Positions 47,931 through 57,011 are shown, numbered from the stretch's first letter. The stretch is DNA of 57,641 nucleotides from Rhodobacterales bacterium (GCA_009993005.1 JAACUH010000080.1:1-57641); one strand, 5' to 3'. The notes: generated by a model not told the origin, from the sequence alone. Numbers and translations are program-made.

Positions 47931-49142
47931 TCAGACCCGCTCGATGATCGTGGCGACACCCATGCCCGAGGCGATGCACAGCGTGGCAAGGCCGGTGCCC
48001 TGGCCTGTCCGCTCAAGCTCGTCCAGGAGCGTGCCGATGATGATCGCGCCGGTGGCGCCCAGCGGATGCCCCATCGCGATAGCGCCCCCGTTGACGTTGA
48101 CGCGGGCCGGATCGACGTTGAACGCCTGCTGGAACCGCAGGACGACGGCGGCAAAGGCCTCGTTCACCTCGAAAAGGTCGATGTCGCCGATCGCCATGCC
48201 GCTGTCGCGCAGGATCTTTTCGGTGACGGGCACCGGGCCGGTCAGCATGATCGTGGGGTCGGTGCCGATCTTGGCCGTGGCGCGGATCACCGCGCGCGGT
48301 TTCAGCCCATGCGCCTTGCCGAACGCCTTGGACCCGATCAGGATACCGGACGACCCATCCACGATCCCGCTCGAATTGCCGGCATGGTGGACGTGGTTGA
48401 TCCGCTCCAGATGCGGGTATTTCATCAGCGCGACCTTGTCGAAACCGGGCATCACCTCGCCCATGTCCTTGAAGGCCGGCTTGAGCGCGCCCAGCGTCTG
48501 CATGTCGGTCGCGGGACGCATGTATTCGTCCTGCGCCAGGATCGGCAGGCCGTTGATGTCGCGCACCGTGATGACCGACCCGTCAAAGCGGTGGTCGTCC
48601 CAGGCGGCCTTGGCGCGGCGCTGGCTCTCCACGGCGAGGGCATCCACATCGTCGCGGCTGAAACCGAATTCGGTGGCGATGATATCGGCGCTGATCCCCT
48701 GCGGGACAAAATAGGTGTCCATCGCAAGGCCGGGGTCCACGGCGATGGCGGCGCCATCGCTGCCCATCGGCACGCGGCCCATCATCTCGACCCCGCCGGC
48801 GATATAGGCCTCGCCCGCGCCACCGCGGATCTGGTTTGCGGCAAGGTTCACCGCCTCCATCGCGCTCGCGCAAAAGCGGTTGATCGACAGGCCGGGGATC
48901 GACTGGTCGAGAGACGAGGCCAGCACCGCCGAACGCGCGAGGCAGCCACCCTGCTCGCCCACCTGGGTGACATTGCCCCAGATCACATCCTCGACCGCAT
49001 GGCCGCTCAGCCCGTTGCGGTTGCGCAACGCGTCGAGCACCTGCGCCGAGAGGCGCACCGCGGTCACTTCGTGCAGCGCACCATCGGCGCGGCCCTTGCC
49101 ACGGGGGGTGCGCACGGCGTCATAGATATAGGCCTGGGTCAT
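47931..49142 (-). CDS. Acetyl-CoA C-acyltransferase (thiolase, FadA type)
   Basis: Last step of beta-oxidation, thiolytic cleavage of 3-ketoacyl-CoA; 403 residues. The nucleophile is Cys91 in LSINRFCASAMEAVN. The C-terminal active-site blocks are VNVNGGAIAMGHPLGATGA (His) and LATLCIASGMGVATI (second Cys). NEAFAAVVL is also intact. The start MTQAYIYDAVRTPRGKG is the usual degradative-thiolase start. It probably forms the functional pair with the FadB-type protein downstream. The GST gene lies 10 nt upstream on the same strand. Confidence 0.94.
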   Translation of the reverse strand: MTQAYIYDAVRTPRGKGRADGALHEVTAVRLSAQVLDALRNRNGLSGHAVEDVIWGNVTQVGEQGGCLARSAVLASSLDQSIPGLSINRFCASAMEAVNLAANQIRGGAGEAYIAGGVEMMGRVPMGSDGAAIAVDPGLAMDTYFVPQGISADIIATEFGFSRDDVDALAVESQRRAKAAWDDHRFDGSVITVRDINGLPILAQDEYMRPATDMQTLGALKPAFKDMGEVMPGFDKVALMKYPHLERINHVHHAGNSSGIVDGSSGILIGSKAFGKAHGLKPRAVIRATAKIGTDPTIMLTGPVPVTEKILRDSGMAIGDIDLFEVNEAFAAVVLRFQQAFNVDPARVNVNGGAIAMGHPLGATGAIIIGTLLDELERTGQGTGLATLCIASGMGVATIIERV

Positions 49143-49152
49143 CGGGGTCTCC

Positions 49153-49788
49153 TCATTTGCGGTCGGCAGGGCTGCCGGGCATCAGGTCATAGGGGGCTTT
49201 CCAGCCGGGCAGGGCGGCGATCCGGTCCAGCCAGCCGTCGATCAGTGGCCAGGCCGCGCGGTCAAAGCCAAAGGGTTCGGGGTAGTAAAGATAGCCGCAG
49301 CAGGCGAGGTCCGCGATGGTGGGCTCGGCCCCCGCCAGCCATTGCCGCCCGGCAAGAGCCGTCTCCACGATCCTGAGCGCCGAGGTCAGGCGCTGCGCCA
49401 GATAGGCGTTCACGGCGGCGTCGCGCTTGTCCTCGGGGAGGAAGTTCAGGTTGAACCGCAGCCCGCCCGCCACGCCCGACAGTTTGTGATTGTCGAAGAA
49501 CATCCAACGCAGAACCTCGCGCCGCTCGGCGGCCGATCGCCCGCCGAGCTTGCCGGTCTTGGAGCTGACATAGTCCTGGATCACGCCCGATTGGGTAAGC
49601 ACCAGGTCGCCGTCCACCAGCACCGGCACCTCACCCATGACGTTGAGCGCGCGGAAAGCCGGCGTGCGCGTCGCGCCGTTGAAGAAATCCACGAACACCG
49701 GCTCCCATTCGGCGTCAGACAGCGTGAGCGTCAGCGCCGCCTTGTAGGCGTTCCCGCTTTCGCCGAAACAGTGCAGCTTCATGGTCAT
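49153..49788 (-). CDS. Glutathione S-transferase family protein
   Basis: A 211-residue soluble GST. The N-terminal thioredoxin-like domain (MTMKLHCFGESGNAYKAAL) has the usual cis-Pro segment MGEVPVLVDGDLVLTQSGVI with Gln-Ser contacting glutathione. The all-helical C-terminal domain includes WLAGAEPTIADLACCGYLYY. The active-site Ser or Cys is probably in FGESGNAYK. It lies 10 nt upstream of the thiolase gene. Association with acyl-CoA genes suggests handling of a reactive acyl intermediate, but the substrate is unknown. Confidence 0.88.
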   Translation of the reverse strand: MTMKLHCFGESGNAYKAALTLTLSDAEWEPVFVDFFNGATRTPAFRALNVMGEVPVLVDGDLVLTQSGVIQDYVSSKTGKLGGRSAAERREVLRWMFFDNHKLSGVAGGLRFNLNFLPEDKRDAAVNAYLAQRLTSALRIVETALAGRQWLAGAEPTIADLACCGYLYYPEPFGFDRAAWPLIDGWLDRIAALPGWKAPYDLMPGSPADRK

Positions 49789-49830
49789 CGCGCGATCCTT
49801 GCCGTTGAGCCTGTGTCCGATGTCGGGACC

Positions 49831-49875
49831 GGGGGCCAGCCCCCGGACCCCCGGGATATTTTCGGCAAGATGAAG
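49831..49875 (+). repeat. Hairpin-tail element, copy 10 (plus)
   Basis: A GGGGG/CCCCC hairpin, then GGACCCCCGGGATATTTTCGGC and AAGATGAAG. It is antisense to the GST gene, about 43 nt upstream of its start. Confidence 0.75.
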
Positions 49876-50039
49876 CGATTCTTCCTGCGCACTGTTAAGG
49901 GTCCGTTTACCAGAACCGTGCCATTCTTATCGCAAGGCACAGGCTGGGAAGCCGATGGCCCTGCGAGGTGAAGCCCCACGTCCCCGCCCCTGTGGCCGAG
50001 GCGTGGGGTGGACCTTGCCACCAGCGCGCCGCGCCCCCG

Positions 50040-50103
50040 CTTCATCTTGCCCCAAATATCCTCGGGGGGGCGCGCGCAGCGCGCGGGGGGCAGACAGCCC
50101 CCC
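50040..50103 (-). repeat. Hairpin-tail element, copy 11 (minus)
   Basis: On the minus strand a GC-rich double hairpin (one stem is GCGCGC/GCGCGC) precedes CCCCCCCGAGGATATTTGGGGC and AAGATGAAG. It begins 25 nt after the stop of the 70-residue ORF in the sense direction. Confidence 0.75.
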
Positions 50104-50128
50104 TCGTCGATGGCCATCAGGCGCCCCC

Positions 50129-50341
50129 TCATGACTTGCGCGCCTCAAGCTCGGCGTTGAACAGCCTCAGCCTGTGGCCGAACTTGTCCGCGTCGATCAC
50201 ACTGTCGAAATGCTCGAACAGAAACGACAGCGCCTCGCCATCATCGAGGCCCGACTCGGTCGCAAAGCGTTTCAGCCGACGATAGCCGTCTTCGGACATC
50301 GCGACCTGAAAGCGGCGCGTCAGGCGCAGGCGTTTGGGCAT
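50129..50341 (-). CDS. Small conserved hypothetical protein (possible ribbon-helix-helix)
   Basis: A 70-residue basic protein. A beta-strand-like start (RLRLTRRFQVAMSEDGYRRLKRFA) is followed by two helices (SGLDDGEALSFLFEHFDSV). This order resembles a ribbon-helix-helix DNA-binding fold, but the family is not certain. It lies 44 nt downstream of the acyl-CoA dehydrogenase gene on the same strand. A CTCCTCCTCC stretch upstream gives GGAGGAGGAG on the coding strand, a strong ribosome-binding site for the ATG at 50341. Confidence 0.7.
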   Translation of the reverse strand: MPKRLRLTRRFQVAMSEDGYRRLKRFATESGLDDGEALSFLFEHFDSVIDADKFGHRLRLFNAELEARKS

Positions 50342-50385
50342 CGGCTTCTCCTCCTCCTCCAGGTCGAAAGCGTATTCGGGTCGCC

Positions 50386-52164
50386 TCAGAAGTTCGCCGC
50401 CTCCAGCGCCATCACCGGCGCGGCGCCGGTCGTGATGCGCGCCAGATGCAGCGCGGTCGCGGGCATCTGGCGGGCCATGTAGTAGCGCCCGGTCGCGATC
50501 TTGGTCTCATAGAACGCGCGGTCCGCGGCGCCGCTCTCAAGCGCGCCATAGGCCGCACGTGCCATCCGGGCCCACATCAGGCCGAGGCAGGCATGCCCCA
50601 TCATGTGCATGAAATCATAGGATCCGGCCAGCGCATTGTTCGGAGACTTCACGCCTTCTTGCATGAAATACATCGCCGCCGCCTGCACATCCTTGCTCGC
50701 CGCCTTGAGCGGGTCGAGGAAGCCGGATTTCAGATCGGCATGGCCTTCGTTCTCCTTGATGAAGGCCTTCACCATCTCGAAGAAGCCCATCACATGCTTG
50801 CCGCCATCGAGCGCCAGCTTGCGCCCGACAAGGTCGAGCGCCTGCACCCCGTTCGCGCCCTCGTAGATCATCGCGATCCGCGCGTCGCGGGCATATTGCG
50901 ACATGCCCCATTCCTCGATGTAGCCATGCCCGCCGAACACCTGCTGCGCGGCGATGGCGCTGTCGAACCCCTTGTCGGTCAGAAAGCCCTTGATCACCGG
51001 GATCAGCAGCGAGATCAGCCCATCGGCCGCCTTGTCGTCCAGCCGGTGCGCGCGGTCGATCAGATGCGCGCCCCAGAAGGTGAGCGCGCGCGCCCCTTCG
51101 ACAAAGCTCTTCTGGTCCATCAGGTTGCGGCGGATATCGGGGTGCACGATGATCGGGTCGGCGGGGCCCTCGGGGTTCTTGGCGCCTGTCACGTCGCGGC
51201 CCTGCAGGCGGTCATTGGCATAGGCCACGGCGTTCTGATAGGCGACATCGGCCTGCGCATAGCCTTGCAGGCCGACGCTCAGCCGCGCCTCGTTCATCAT
51301 CGTGAACATGGCGCGCATGCCCTTGTGTTCCTGGCCCAGCAGGTAGCCCACGGCGCCGTCATAATTGAGCACGCAGGTCGCGTTGCCATGCAGGCCCATC
51401 TTTTCCTCGATCTTGCCGACCGAGACCGCATTGCGCGCGCCGAGGCTGCCATCGGCATTCACGAGGAACTTGGGCACGATGAACAGCGACACGCCCTTGA
51501 TGTCGGCGGGGCCGCCGGGGATCTTGGCGAGAACGAGGTGGATGATGTTCTCGGTCAGGTCCTGATCGCCGCCCGAGATGAAGATCTTCTGCCCCGTCAC
51601 CCTGTAGCTGCCATCCGCCTGCGGCTCGGCCTTGGTGCGCATCATGCCGAGATCGGTGCCGGCATGGGGTTCGGTCAGGTTCATCGTGCCGGACCATTTC
51701 CCGCTGATCATGTTGGGCAGGTAGGTCGCCTTTTGCGCGTCGGTCGCATGCACGTTGATCGCCGAGACCGCGCCATGGGTCAGGCCGTTATAGACCTGAA
51801 ACGACATGTTGGCCGCGCTGAACATCTCGCCCACCGCGGTCTGCATCACATAGGGCAGGCCCTGTCCGCCATAGGCCGGGTCACAGTCGAGCCCGGTCCA
51901 GCCGCCGTCGCAGAGCTGCGCATAGGCCTCCTTGAACCCCGGGGGCGTGCGCACGACGCCATTTTCGAGCCGGCAGCCCACGGTGTCTCCCACCGCGTTG
52001 AGCGGGGCGAGCACATCGCGGGCGAGTTTGCCCGCCTCTTCCATCACCGCGCTGGTGAAATCCGTCTCGAGATCGGCGTAGCCGGGGATATCCTGCGCGC
52101 TCACGTCGAGCAGATTGTGCAGGATGAACTGCATGTCCTGGATCGGTGCGGTGTAGCTGGGCAT
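50386..52164 (-). CDS. Acyl-CoA dehydrogenase, long-type (592 residues, DmdC-like)
   Basis: FAD enzyme that introduces the alpha-beta double bond into acyl-CoA. The 592 residues place it with the long ACADs that include DmdC (methylmercaptopropionyl-CoA dehydrogenase) and related FadE-like enzymes. The N-terminal extension begins [23 protein letters not shown]-site motifs are [14 protein letters not shown] and ITGQKIFIS-like [11 protein letters not shown]. The catalytic base is Glu435 in [18 protein letters not shown]-terminal extension of about 150 residues completes the type. MerR genes upstream suggest regulation. The exact chain substrate cannot be read from sequence. Confidence 0.93.
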   Translation of the reverse strand: MPSYTAPIQDMQFILHNLLDVSAQDIPGYADLETDFTSAVMEEAGKLARDVLAPLNAVGDTVGCRLENGVVRTPPGFKEAYAQLCDGGWTGLDCDPAYGGQGLPYVMQTAVGEMFSAANMSFQVYNGLTHGAVSAINVHATDAQKATYLPNMISGKWSGTMNLTEPHAGTDLGMMRTKAEPQADGSYRVTGQKIFISGGDQDLTENIIHLVLAKIPGGPADIKGVSLFIVPKFLVNADGSLGARNAVSVGKIEEKMGLHGNATCVLNYDGAVGYLLGQEHKGMRAMFTMMNEARLSVGLQGYAQADVAYQNAVAYANDRLQGRDVTGAKNPEGPADPIIVHPDIRRNLMDQKSFVEGARALTFWGAHLIDRAHRLDDKAADGLISLLIPVIKGFLTDKGFDSAIAAQQVFGGHGYIEEWGMSQYARDARIAMIYEGANGVQALDLVGRKLALDGGKHVMGFFEMVKAFIKENEGHADLKSGFLDPLKAASKDVQAAAMYFMQEGVKSPNNALAGSYDFMHMMGHACLGLMWARMARAAYGALESGAADRAFYETKIATGRYYMARQMPATALHLARITTGAAPVMALEAANF

Positions 52165-52242
52165 CGGCGGCTCTTTCTTGTTGGGGCCTTGTTTGGCCTT
52201 GGTGGGGCTTTGAGGCGGGTGGCGGTCGGTTGGGCTTGTCTC

Positions 52243-52653
52243 TCAGGCGGCCGTGGCCTTGCCTACGAGGCGTTTGAGTTCGGTGGCGCCCCAGTCCATC
52301 TGGGCCTGCAGCTCTGCGATCGCCTCGTCGAGCTCGGCGCGCTGGGCCTGCATTTCGGCCAGATGGCGGGCTGCCAGTTCATGGGTCCGGGCGAGCTGCG
52401 TCGCCTGCTGGTCACCCATGTCGTAAAGGTCCAGGAGCTGGCGGATCTCTTCGAGGCTGAAGCCAAAGCGCTTGCCGCGCAGGATCAGCTTGAGCCGGGC
52501 GCGGTCGCGCCGGGTAAAGAGGCGGCGGGTGCCCTGGCGGATCGGGAACAGCAGTTCCTTGGCTTCGTAGAACCGCAGCGTGCGCGGCGTCACATCGAAC
52601 GCCTCGCACATGTCGCGGATCGTCATCGTGGTTTCACTGGTCTGAGCGGTCAT
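52243..52653 (-). CDS. MerR-family transcriptional regulator 1
   Basis: A 136-residue regulator. The N-terminal winged helix-turn-helix is typical ([26 protein letters not shown], then RRLFTRRDRARLKLILRGKRFGFSLEEIRQLL), followed by a long dimerisation coiled coil (QLARTHELAARHLAEMQAQR). No metal-binding cysteines are present. The layout fits the small acyl-CoA/branched-chain catabolism regulators (LiuR-like). It lies 78 nt upstream of the acyl-CoA dehydrogenase gene on the same strand, with the candidate operator just upstream of its own start. Confidence 0.92.
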   Translation of the reverse strand: MTAQTSETTMTIRDMCEAFDVTPRTLRFYEAKELLFPIRQGTRRLFTRRDRARLKLILRGKRFGFSLEEIRQLLDLYDMGDQQATQLARTHELAARHLAEMQAQRAELDEAIAELQAQMDWGATELKRLVGKATAA

Positions 52654-52720
52654 GTCCTGGCCCTCGTAAGCGCGTCATACGGCGCAGGTGAGGCGTTGGG
52701 TTCAGTCTTACAAGCAAAGG

Positions 52721-52742
52721 TGACGTTAACGTAAACGTAACG
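52721..52742. promoter_or_regulatory. Candidate MerR/LiuR-type operator
   Basis: The palindrome ACGTTAACGT (52723-52732) overlaps a second ACGTAAACGT (52729-52738), giving TGACGTTAACGTAAACG. This closely resembles the TTnACGTnnACGTAA-type sites of LiuR-like MerR regulators. It lies between the two MerR genes, 67 nt upstream of regulator 1, and is the only AT-rich palindrome there. Confidence 0.6.
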
Positions 52743-52814
52743 CTGCGTCAGAAAAACGGTGACGAAAGGTCAGTTCGGGTGACGCAGGGGAATGCGCAAG
52801 AATTGGTCGCGCGG

Positions 52815-53183
52815 TCAGGTCAGGCTGCGCGCCGTATCGTCGCGCAGCGCCTTGAGTTCGGCCATCGTCTCGTCCAGTTGGCGGCGCTGTTCGCCCAGTT
52901 CGACCATCTGCCGGTCCGCGAGGTCGATCCACTTGCGCATCTGCGCCTGGGTGCCTTCCTTTTCATAGATAAGCAGCCACTGGCGGATATCCTCGAGGCT
53001 GAAGCCGAACCGCCGCCCCCGCAGGATCAGCGTCATGCGCGCCATCTCGCGCGGGCCGTAGAACCGCGCGCGGCCGTCCTTTTCCGGCGAGAGAAGCTCG
53101 ATGTATTCATAATACCGCAGGGTGCGCGGTGTGACGTCGAAACGGGCACACATTTCCTTGAACGGCAGGCGAACATCAGGCAT
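52815..53183 (-). CDS. MerR-family transcriptional regulator 2
   Basis: A 122-residue MerR protein starting at ATG 53183 ([20 protein letters not shown]). The DNA-binding domain ([40 protein letters not shown]) is clearly paralogous to regulator 1, differing mainly in the coiled coil ([19 protein letters not shown]). No metal-binding cysteines are present. A longer in-frame start at 53282 adds a non-conserved leader. Both regulators may read the same palindrome, located between them. It is divergent from the thioesterase genes. Confidence 0.9.
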   Translation of the reverse strand: MPDVRLPFKEMCARFDVTPRTLRYYEYIELLSPEKDGRARFYGPREMARMTLILRGRRFGFSLEDIRQWLLIYEKEGTQAQMRKWIDLADRQMVELGEQRRQLDETMAELKALRDDTARSLT

Positions 53184-53311
53184 CGGCACTCTCCCTGCCG
53201 CAAATCCTATGCGCAAGGCCGCGTTCGGGCAACAGGCGAGAGCGGGTCGGAATCGGCTTGCGGCCCGGTTGGCAACCCGCAATTGTGCGCAGACAGAGCA
53301 GGGGTGAGGCC

Positions 53312-53758
53312 ATGCAGGACGAACAGGTGGCGATGCAGGCGCGCCGCGAGAGGCTGGCGCGCCAGTTCATCGAGGCGATCCCCCATGCGCAGGTGCTGTG
53401 CCTGCGGATGGAAGACATCGGCGAAGGGCGGGCGGTCATTGCCATGCCCTATCATCCGCAGCTTGTGGGCGACCCCGAAACCGGGGTGATCCACGGTGGC
53501 GCGGTCTCGACGCTGATGGATACCTGTGCGGGGGCTGCGGTGATGGCGCATCCCTCTGCGCCGCTGGGGACTGCGACGCTCGACCTGCGGATCGACTACA
53601 TGCGCCCGGCCACGCCGGGGCAGTCGATCACCGCAACCGCCGAGTGTTACCATGTCACCCGCAGCGTGGCCTTTGTGCGCGCCGTGGCCACAGACGAAGA
53701 CACCGGCCGCCCCGTCGCCGCCGCAACGGGTGCCTTTACCGTCGACAGGGCCGGCTGA
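53312..53758 (+). CDS. PaaI-family hotdog thioesterase
   Basis: A 148-residue hotdog-fold thioesterase starting at ATG 53312 ([19 protein letters not shown]). The family loop [19 protein letters not shown] contains the HGG motif and the catalytic Asp, followed by strands [15 protein letters not shown]. Such enzymes hydrolyse acyl-CoA thioesters. The stop shares a base with the ATG of the next thioesterase gene (TGATG). Its location next to the MerR/acyl-CoA region fits release of stalled CoA esters. Confidence 0.88.
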   Translation: MQDEQVAMQARRERLARQFIEAIPHAQVLCLRMEDIGEGRAVIAMPYHPQLVGDPETGVIHGGAVSTLMDTCAGAAVMAHPSAPLGTATLDLRIDYMRPATPGQSITATAECYHVTRSVAFVRAVATDEDTGRPVAAATGAFTVDRAG

Positions 53759-54261
53759 TGCGCCGCCCCGAACCCGTACAGGTCATCAAGCAACGCCGCG
53801 ACGCCGCCTTGCAGGCGCTGGTGGGCGGCGTGCCCTATATCCGCTTTCTCGGCATCCAGTTCGACCGGCGCGGGGACGAGCTGACCGCGATCCTGCCCTA
53901 TGATGACAAGCTGATCGGCAATCCGGTACTGCCGGCGCTGCATGGCGGGGTCACGGCGGCCTTCATGGAGGTGGCCGCGATCATCGAGCTGAGCTGGGCG
54001 ATGCTGTGGGAGGACATGGAGAACGGCGCGCCGGCACCCGATTTCCAGATCGCTCCTGCGGCGCGGAGATTGCCGAAAACCATCGACTTTTCAGTTGATT
54101 ACCTGCGCACCGGGCTGCCGCGCGACGCCTATGCCCGCGCCCGGGTGATCCGCTCGGGCCGGCGCTATGCCAGCGTCCATGTCGAGGCCTGGCAGGACAA
54201 CCGCGCCCGGCTCTTTGCGCAGGGGACGGGGCATTTCCTGATGCCCGCCCGCGATGGCTGA
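53758..54261 (+). CDS. Second hotdog thioesterase
   Basis: A 167-residue hotdog protein ([20 protein letters not shown]). It has a PaaI-like layout: VGGVPYIRFLGIQFDRRGDE, the loop LPALHGGVTAAFMEVAAIIEL, and LPKTIDFSVDYLRTGLPRD for the second strand set. It carries HGG but has Glu (FME) at the place of the usual acidic residue. An insert (WAMLWEDMENGAPAPDFQIA) separates the halves. It is coupled to the preceding thioesterase gene and overlaps the MATE gene by 8 nt. Confidence 0.85.
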   Translation: MRRPEPVQVIKQRRDAALQALVGGVPYIRFLGIQFDRRGDELTAILPYDDKLIGNPVLPALHGGVTAAFMEVAAIIELSWAMLWEDMENGAPAPDFQIAPAARRLPKTIDFSVDYLRTGLPRDAYARARVIRSGRRYASVHVEAWQDNRARLFAQGTGHFLMPARDG

Positions 54262-55576
54262 AACCACGGCCCCGTTGACCCACGCCCGCGTGCTGCGCAT
54301 CGCGCTGCCCATTGTGCTGGCCAACATGACCGTGCCGATCCTGGGCGCGGTCGATACCGGGGTGATCGGGCAGCTTGGCCTGGCGGCCCCCATCGGGGCA
54401 GTGGGGATCGGGGCGATCATCCTGTCGGCGATCTTCTGGATCTTCGGATTTCTGCGGATGGGCACCACCGGCCTGACCGCGCAGGCCCGCGGCGCGGGCG
54501 ACGGGGCCGAAGTGACGGCGCTGCTGATGCGCGCGCTGCTGCTGGGCCTTGCCGCGGGGGCGGTGGTGGTCGCGCTGCAAGGGGCGATCGCGTCGGCGGG
54601 GTTCCGCCTGGCGCCGGCGAGCGCCGAGGTCGAGGCGCTGGCGCGCCAGTACATTGCGATCCGCATCTGGTCGGCGCCGGCGGCGATCGCGCTTTTTGGC
54701 ATCACCGGCTGGCTGATCGCGCAGGAACGCACGCGCGCGGTGCTGGTGGTGCAACTGTGGATGAACGGGCTCAACATCGGGCTCGACCTGTGGTTCGTGC
54801 TGGGGCTGGGCTGGGGCGTGCCGGGTGTGGCACTGGCCACGGCGATGGCTGAATGGTCGGGGCTGGCGCTGGGGCTGTGGTTGTGCCGAGACGCCTTTGC
54901 CGGGCGGGTCTGGCGCGATGGCGCGCGGGTGTTCGACGCCGCGCGCCTCGGCCACATGGCCGTGGTCAACGGCGATATCCTGATCCGCACGCTTCTGCTC
55001 GAGGCGATCGTGGTGAGCTTCATGTTCTTCGGCGCGGGGCGGGGGGATGTCGAGCTTGCCGCCAACCAGATCCTGCTGCAATTCCTCAACATCACGGCCT
55101 TTGCGCTGGATGGTTTCGCCTTTGCCGCCGAGGCGCTGGTCGGGCAGGCGATGGGCGCGCGGGCGCGGGGCGCGCTGCGCCGTGCGGCGGTGATGGCGAG
55201 CCAGTGGGGCCTTGCCATTTGTGCGGCGATGGCGCTGGTCTTTGCGCTGACGGGCGGCGCCGTGATCGACATCATGACCACCGCGCCCGAAGTGCGGGAG
55301 GCGGCGCGCAGCTACCTCGGCTGGATGATCGCGGCGCCGCTGGTGGGGTGCGCGGCCTGGATGCTGGACGGCATCTTCATCGGCGCGACCCGGACGCGGG
55401 ACATGCGCAACATGATGATCGTCTCGGCGGCTGTCTATTTCGCCGTCGCGCTTCCGCTGATCGCGGCCTTCGGCAACCATGGGCTCTGGCTTGCGCTACA
55501 TGTGAGCTGGGTGGCGCGCGGGGTGACGCTGGGCCTGCGCTATCCGGCACTGGAGCGCGCGGCGGCACCGGCGTAA
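54254..55576 (+). CDS. MATE-family (DinF-like) efflux transporter
   Basis: A 440-residue inner-membrane antiporter of the MATE/DinF branch. About twelve hydrophobic helices occur in two halves; the first includes LRIALPIVLANMTVPILGAVDTGVIGQLG, the second MAVVNGDILIRTLLLEAIVVSFMFFGAG. DinF-type proteins extrude cations or toxic compounds, and no substrate can be deduced. Its start overlaps the preceding thioesterase gene, giving a three-gene unit. The stop (55574-55576) touches the first base of twin palindrome site 2. Confidence 0.9.
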   Translation: MAETTAPLTHARVLRIALPIVLANMTVPILGAVDTGVIGQLGLAAPIGAVGIGAIILSAIFWIFGFLRMGTTGLTAQARGAGDGAEVTALLMRALLLGLAAGAVVVALQGAIASAGFRLAPASAEVEALARQYIAIRIWSAPAAIALFGITGWLIAQERTRAVLVVQLWMNGLNIGLDLWFVLGLGWGVPGVALATAMAEWSGLALGLWLCRDAFAGRVWRDGARVFDAARLGHMAVVNGDILIRTLLLEAIVVSFMFFGAGRGDVELAANQILLQFLNITAFALDGFAFAAEALVGQAMGARARGALRRAAVMASQWGLAICAAMALVFALTGGAVIDIMTTAPEVREAARSYLGWMIAAPLVGCAAWMLDGIFIGATRTRDMRNMMIVSAAVYFAVALPLIAAFGNHGLWLALHVSWVARGVTLGLRYPALERAAAPA

Positions 55577-55624
55577 GAATTTTCGTACGAAAATTCTTGC
55601 AAAAATCTTCGTACGAAGATTTTT
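55576..55624. repeat. Twin palindrome, site 2 (TTCGTACGAA type), possible bidirectional terminator
   Basis: Two perfect palindromes: a 22-bp one centred on TTTTCGTACGAAAA (55576-55597) and a 24-bp one centred on ATCTTCGTACGAAGAT (55601-55624), separated by TGC. It lies between the convergent MATE and pyrD genes, 2 nt from the pyrD stop. The T/A-rich flanks could end transcription both ways. Confidence 0.88.
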
Positions 55625-55626
55625 CG

Positions 55627-56679
55627 CTAGAGCCAGTCGTCCCGCCCGGTCCCCACGGCGTCACCGACCCCGGCAAAGCCGTCGCGCCGCAAGAGCGCGT
55701 CGAGCCCCGTCGTGATCTCGTTGACCAGCGACAGCCCGCCATAGACCAGTGCGGTATAAAGCTGCACCGCAGAGGCCCCCGCGCGGATCTTGGCATAGGC
55801 CTGCTGCGCAGAGCCGACGCCGCCCACGCCAATCAGCGGCAGCGGCGTGAGTGTCGAGAGCCGGGCCAGCAGGCGCGTGGACTTTACGAACAAAGGCTGG
55901 CCGGAAAGCCCGCCTTTCTCGTCCCGGCTTGCACTTTTCAAACCTTCCCGGTCGAGCGTGGTATTCGTGGCGATGATCCCGGCCACACCTGCCGCTGTCG
56001 CCACACCGGCCACGTCCGCCAGCTCCGCCTCGTTCAGATCCGGCGAGATCTTGAGGAAAATCGGCAATGGCCGGGCCAGCCCCGCGTTCGTCTCCATCAC
56101 ACCGGCCAGCAGCGCCGCCAGCGCCGCCTTGCCCTGCAGGTCACGCAGCCGCTCGGTATTGGGCGAGGAGACATTGACCGTCGCGAAATCCAGATGCGCC
56201 GCGCAATGCCGCAGCACGGCGGCAAAATCGGCCGCGCGGTCGGCGCTGTCCTTGTTCGCGCCCAGATTGAGGCCGATCACCCCCGCGCGGGGTCGCCCGG
56301 CGAGGTTGCGCGCAATCGCCTCCATCCCCGCGTTGTTGAAACCGAAGCGGTTGATCGCGGCGCGGTCGGCGCTCAGCCGGTAGAGGCGCGGGGCAGGGTT
56401 TCCCTGCTGCGGGCGCGGTGTGGCGGCGCCGACTTCGACAAAACCGAAGGCGCAGCGCGCCAGCCCGTGCAGCGCCACCGCATTCTTGTCGAACCCTGCC
56501 GCCAGACCGACCGGATTGGGCAGCGCCAGCCCGGCGATCCGCGTGGCCAGCCGCGGCGTGTTCACCGGCCCGCCGCGCGGCCCCAGCCCCAGCCCCAGCG
56601 CCCGCAGCGCCAGCCCATGCGCCGCCTCGGGGTCAAGGCGGCGCAGCGCGGCAAGGCCAGCGCGTTCGATCAGGCTCAT
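55627..56679 (-). CDS. pyrD: Dihydroorotate dehydrogenase (quinone), class 2
   Basis: Fourth step of pyrimidine biosynthesis, at the inner membrane with quinone as acceptor. The 350-residue product starts at ATG 56679 ([20 protein letters not shown]). The N-terminal amphipathic helix of class 2 enzymes is followed by [15 protein letters not shown] and RFGFNNAGM. The catalytic Ser lies in [15 protein letters not shown] near 171-172. [28 protein letters not shown] binds FMN phosphate. Its start overlaps the end of the DUF952 gene by 4 nt, so the two are probably co-transcribed. Confidence 0.96.
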   Translation of the reverse strand: MSLIERAGLAALRRLDPEAAHGLALRALGLGLGPRGGPVNTPRLATRIAGLALPNPVGLAAGFDKNAVALHGLARCAFGFVEVGAATPRPQQGNPAPRLYRLSADRAAINRFGFNNAGMEAIARNLAGRPRAGVIGLNLGANKDSADRAADFAAVLRHCAAHLDFATVNVSSPNTERLRDLQGKAALAALLAGVMETNAGLARPLPIFLKISPDLNEAELADVAGVATAAGVAGIIATNTTLDREGLKSASRDEKGGLSGQPLFVKSTRLLARLSTLTPLPLIGVGGVGSAQQAYAKIRAGASAVQLYTALVYGGLSLVNEITTGLDALLRRDGFAGVGDAVGTGRDDWL

Positions 56680-57011
56680 GTCAGTGACGGCAGTTGATGG
56701 ACCCCGTCCACCAGCGGCATGGGCTGCCACCAGAGCACATCGTCGATCCGCAACGCCCTGTAGAGATGCGGGAAAAGCGCGCCGCCCCGGGCCGGTTCCC
56801 AGCGCAGGTCGGCGCCGAGCGCATCGCTGTCCAGCGCCAGCAGCACCAGCCCGTCGACCCCGACGAAATACTTTGCCGCCGTCTCGCCCACCTGTGCGGC
56901 GGTCGAGAAATGCACATAGCCATCGGCGATGTCGATCGGCGCGCCCGCCGTTTCGCCCGCCGCCTGCAGCGCCTGCCATTCGGCCGCGCGGAATATCTTG
57001 TAGATCAGCAT
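56676..57011 (-). CDS. DUF952 family protein
   Basis: A 111-residue protein starting at ATG 57011 ([20 protein letters not shown]). The DUF952 signature is [24 protein letters not shown], followed by [19 protein letters not shown]. The function is unknown; the fold resembles ADP-ribosyltransferase-like domains in published family descriptions. It overlaps pyrD by 4 nt on the same strand. Confidence 0.88.
   Translation of the reverse strand: MLIYKIFRAAEWQALQAAGETAGAPIDIADGYVHFSTAAQVGETAAKYFVGVDGLVLLALDSDALGADLRWEPARGGALFPHLYRALRIDDVLWWQPMPLVDGVHQLPSLT

Larger units (their letters stand above)
49789..50128. other. 340-nt gap with two facing hairpin-tail elements
   Basis: No convincing gene. 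It holds copy 10 (49831-49875, plus) and copy 11 (50040-50103, minus) of the hairpin-tail family, facing each other across about 164 nt. The stretch between them (TTAAGGGTCCGTTTACCAG and beyond) has no recognisable motif. Frames that cross it translate only the repeats. Confidence 0.7.
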
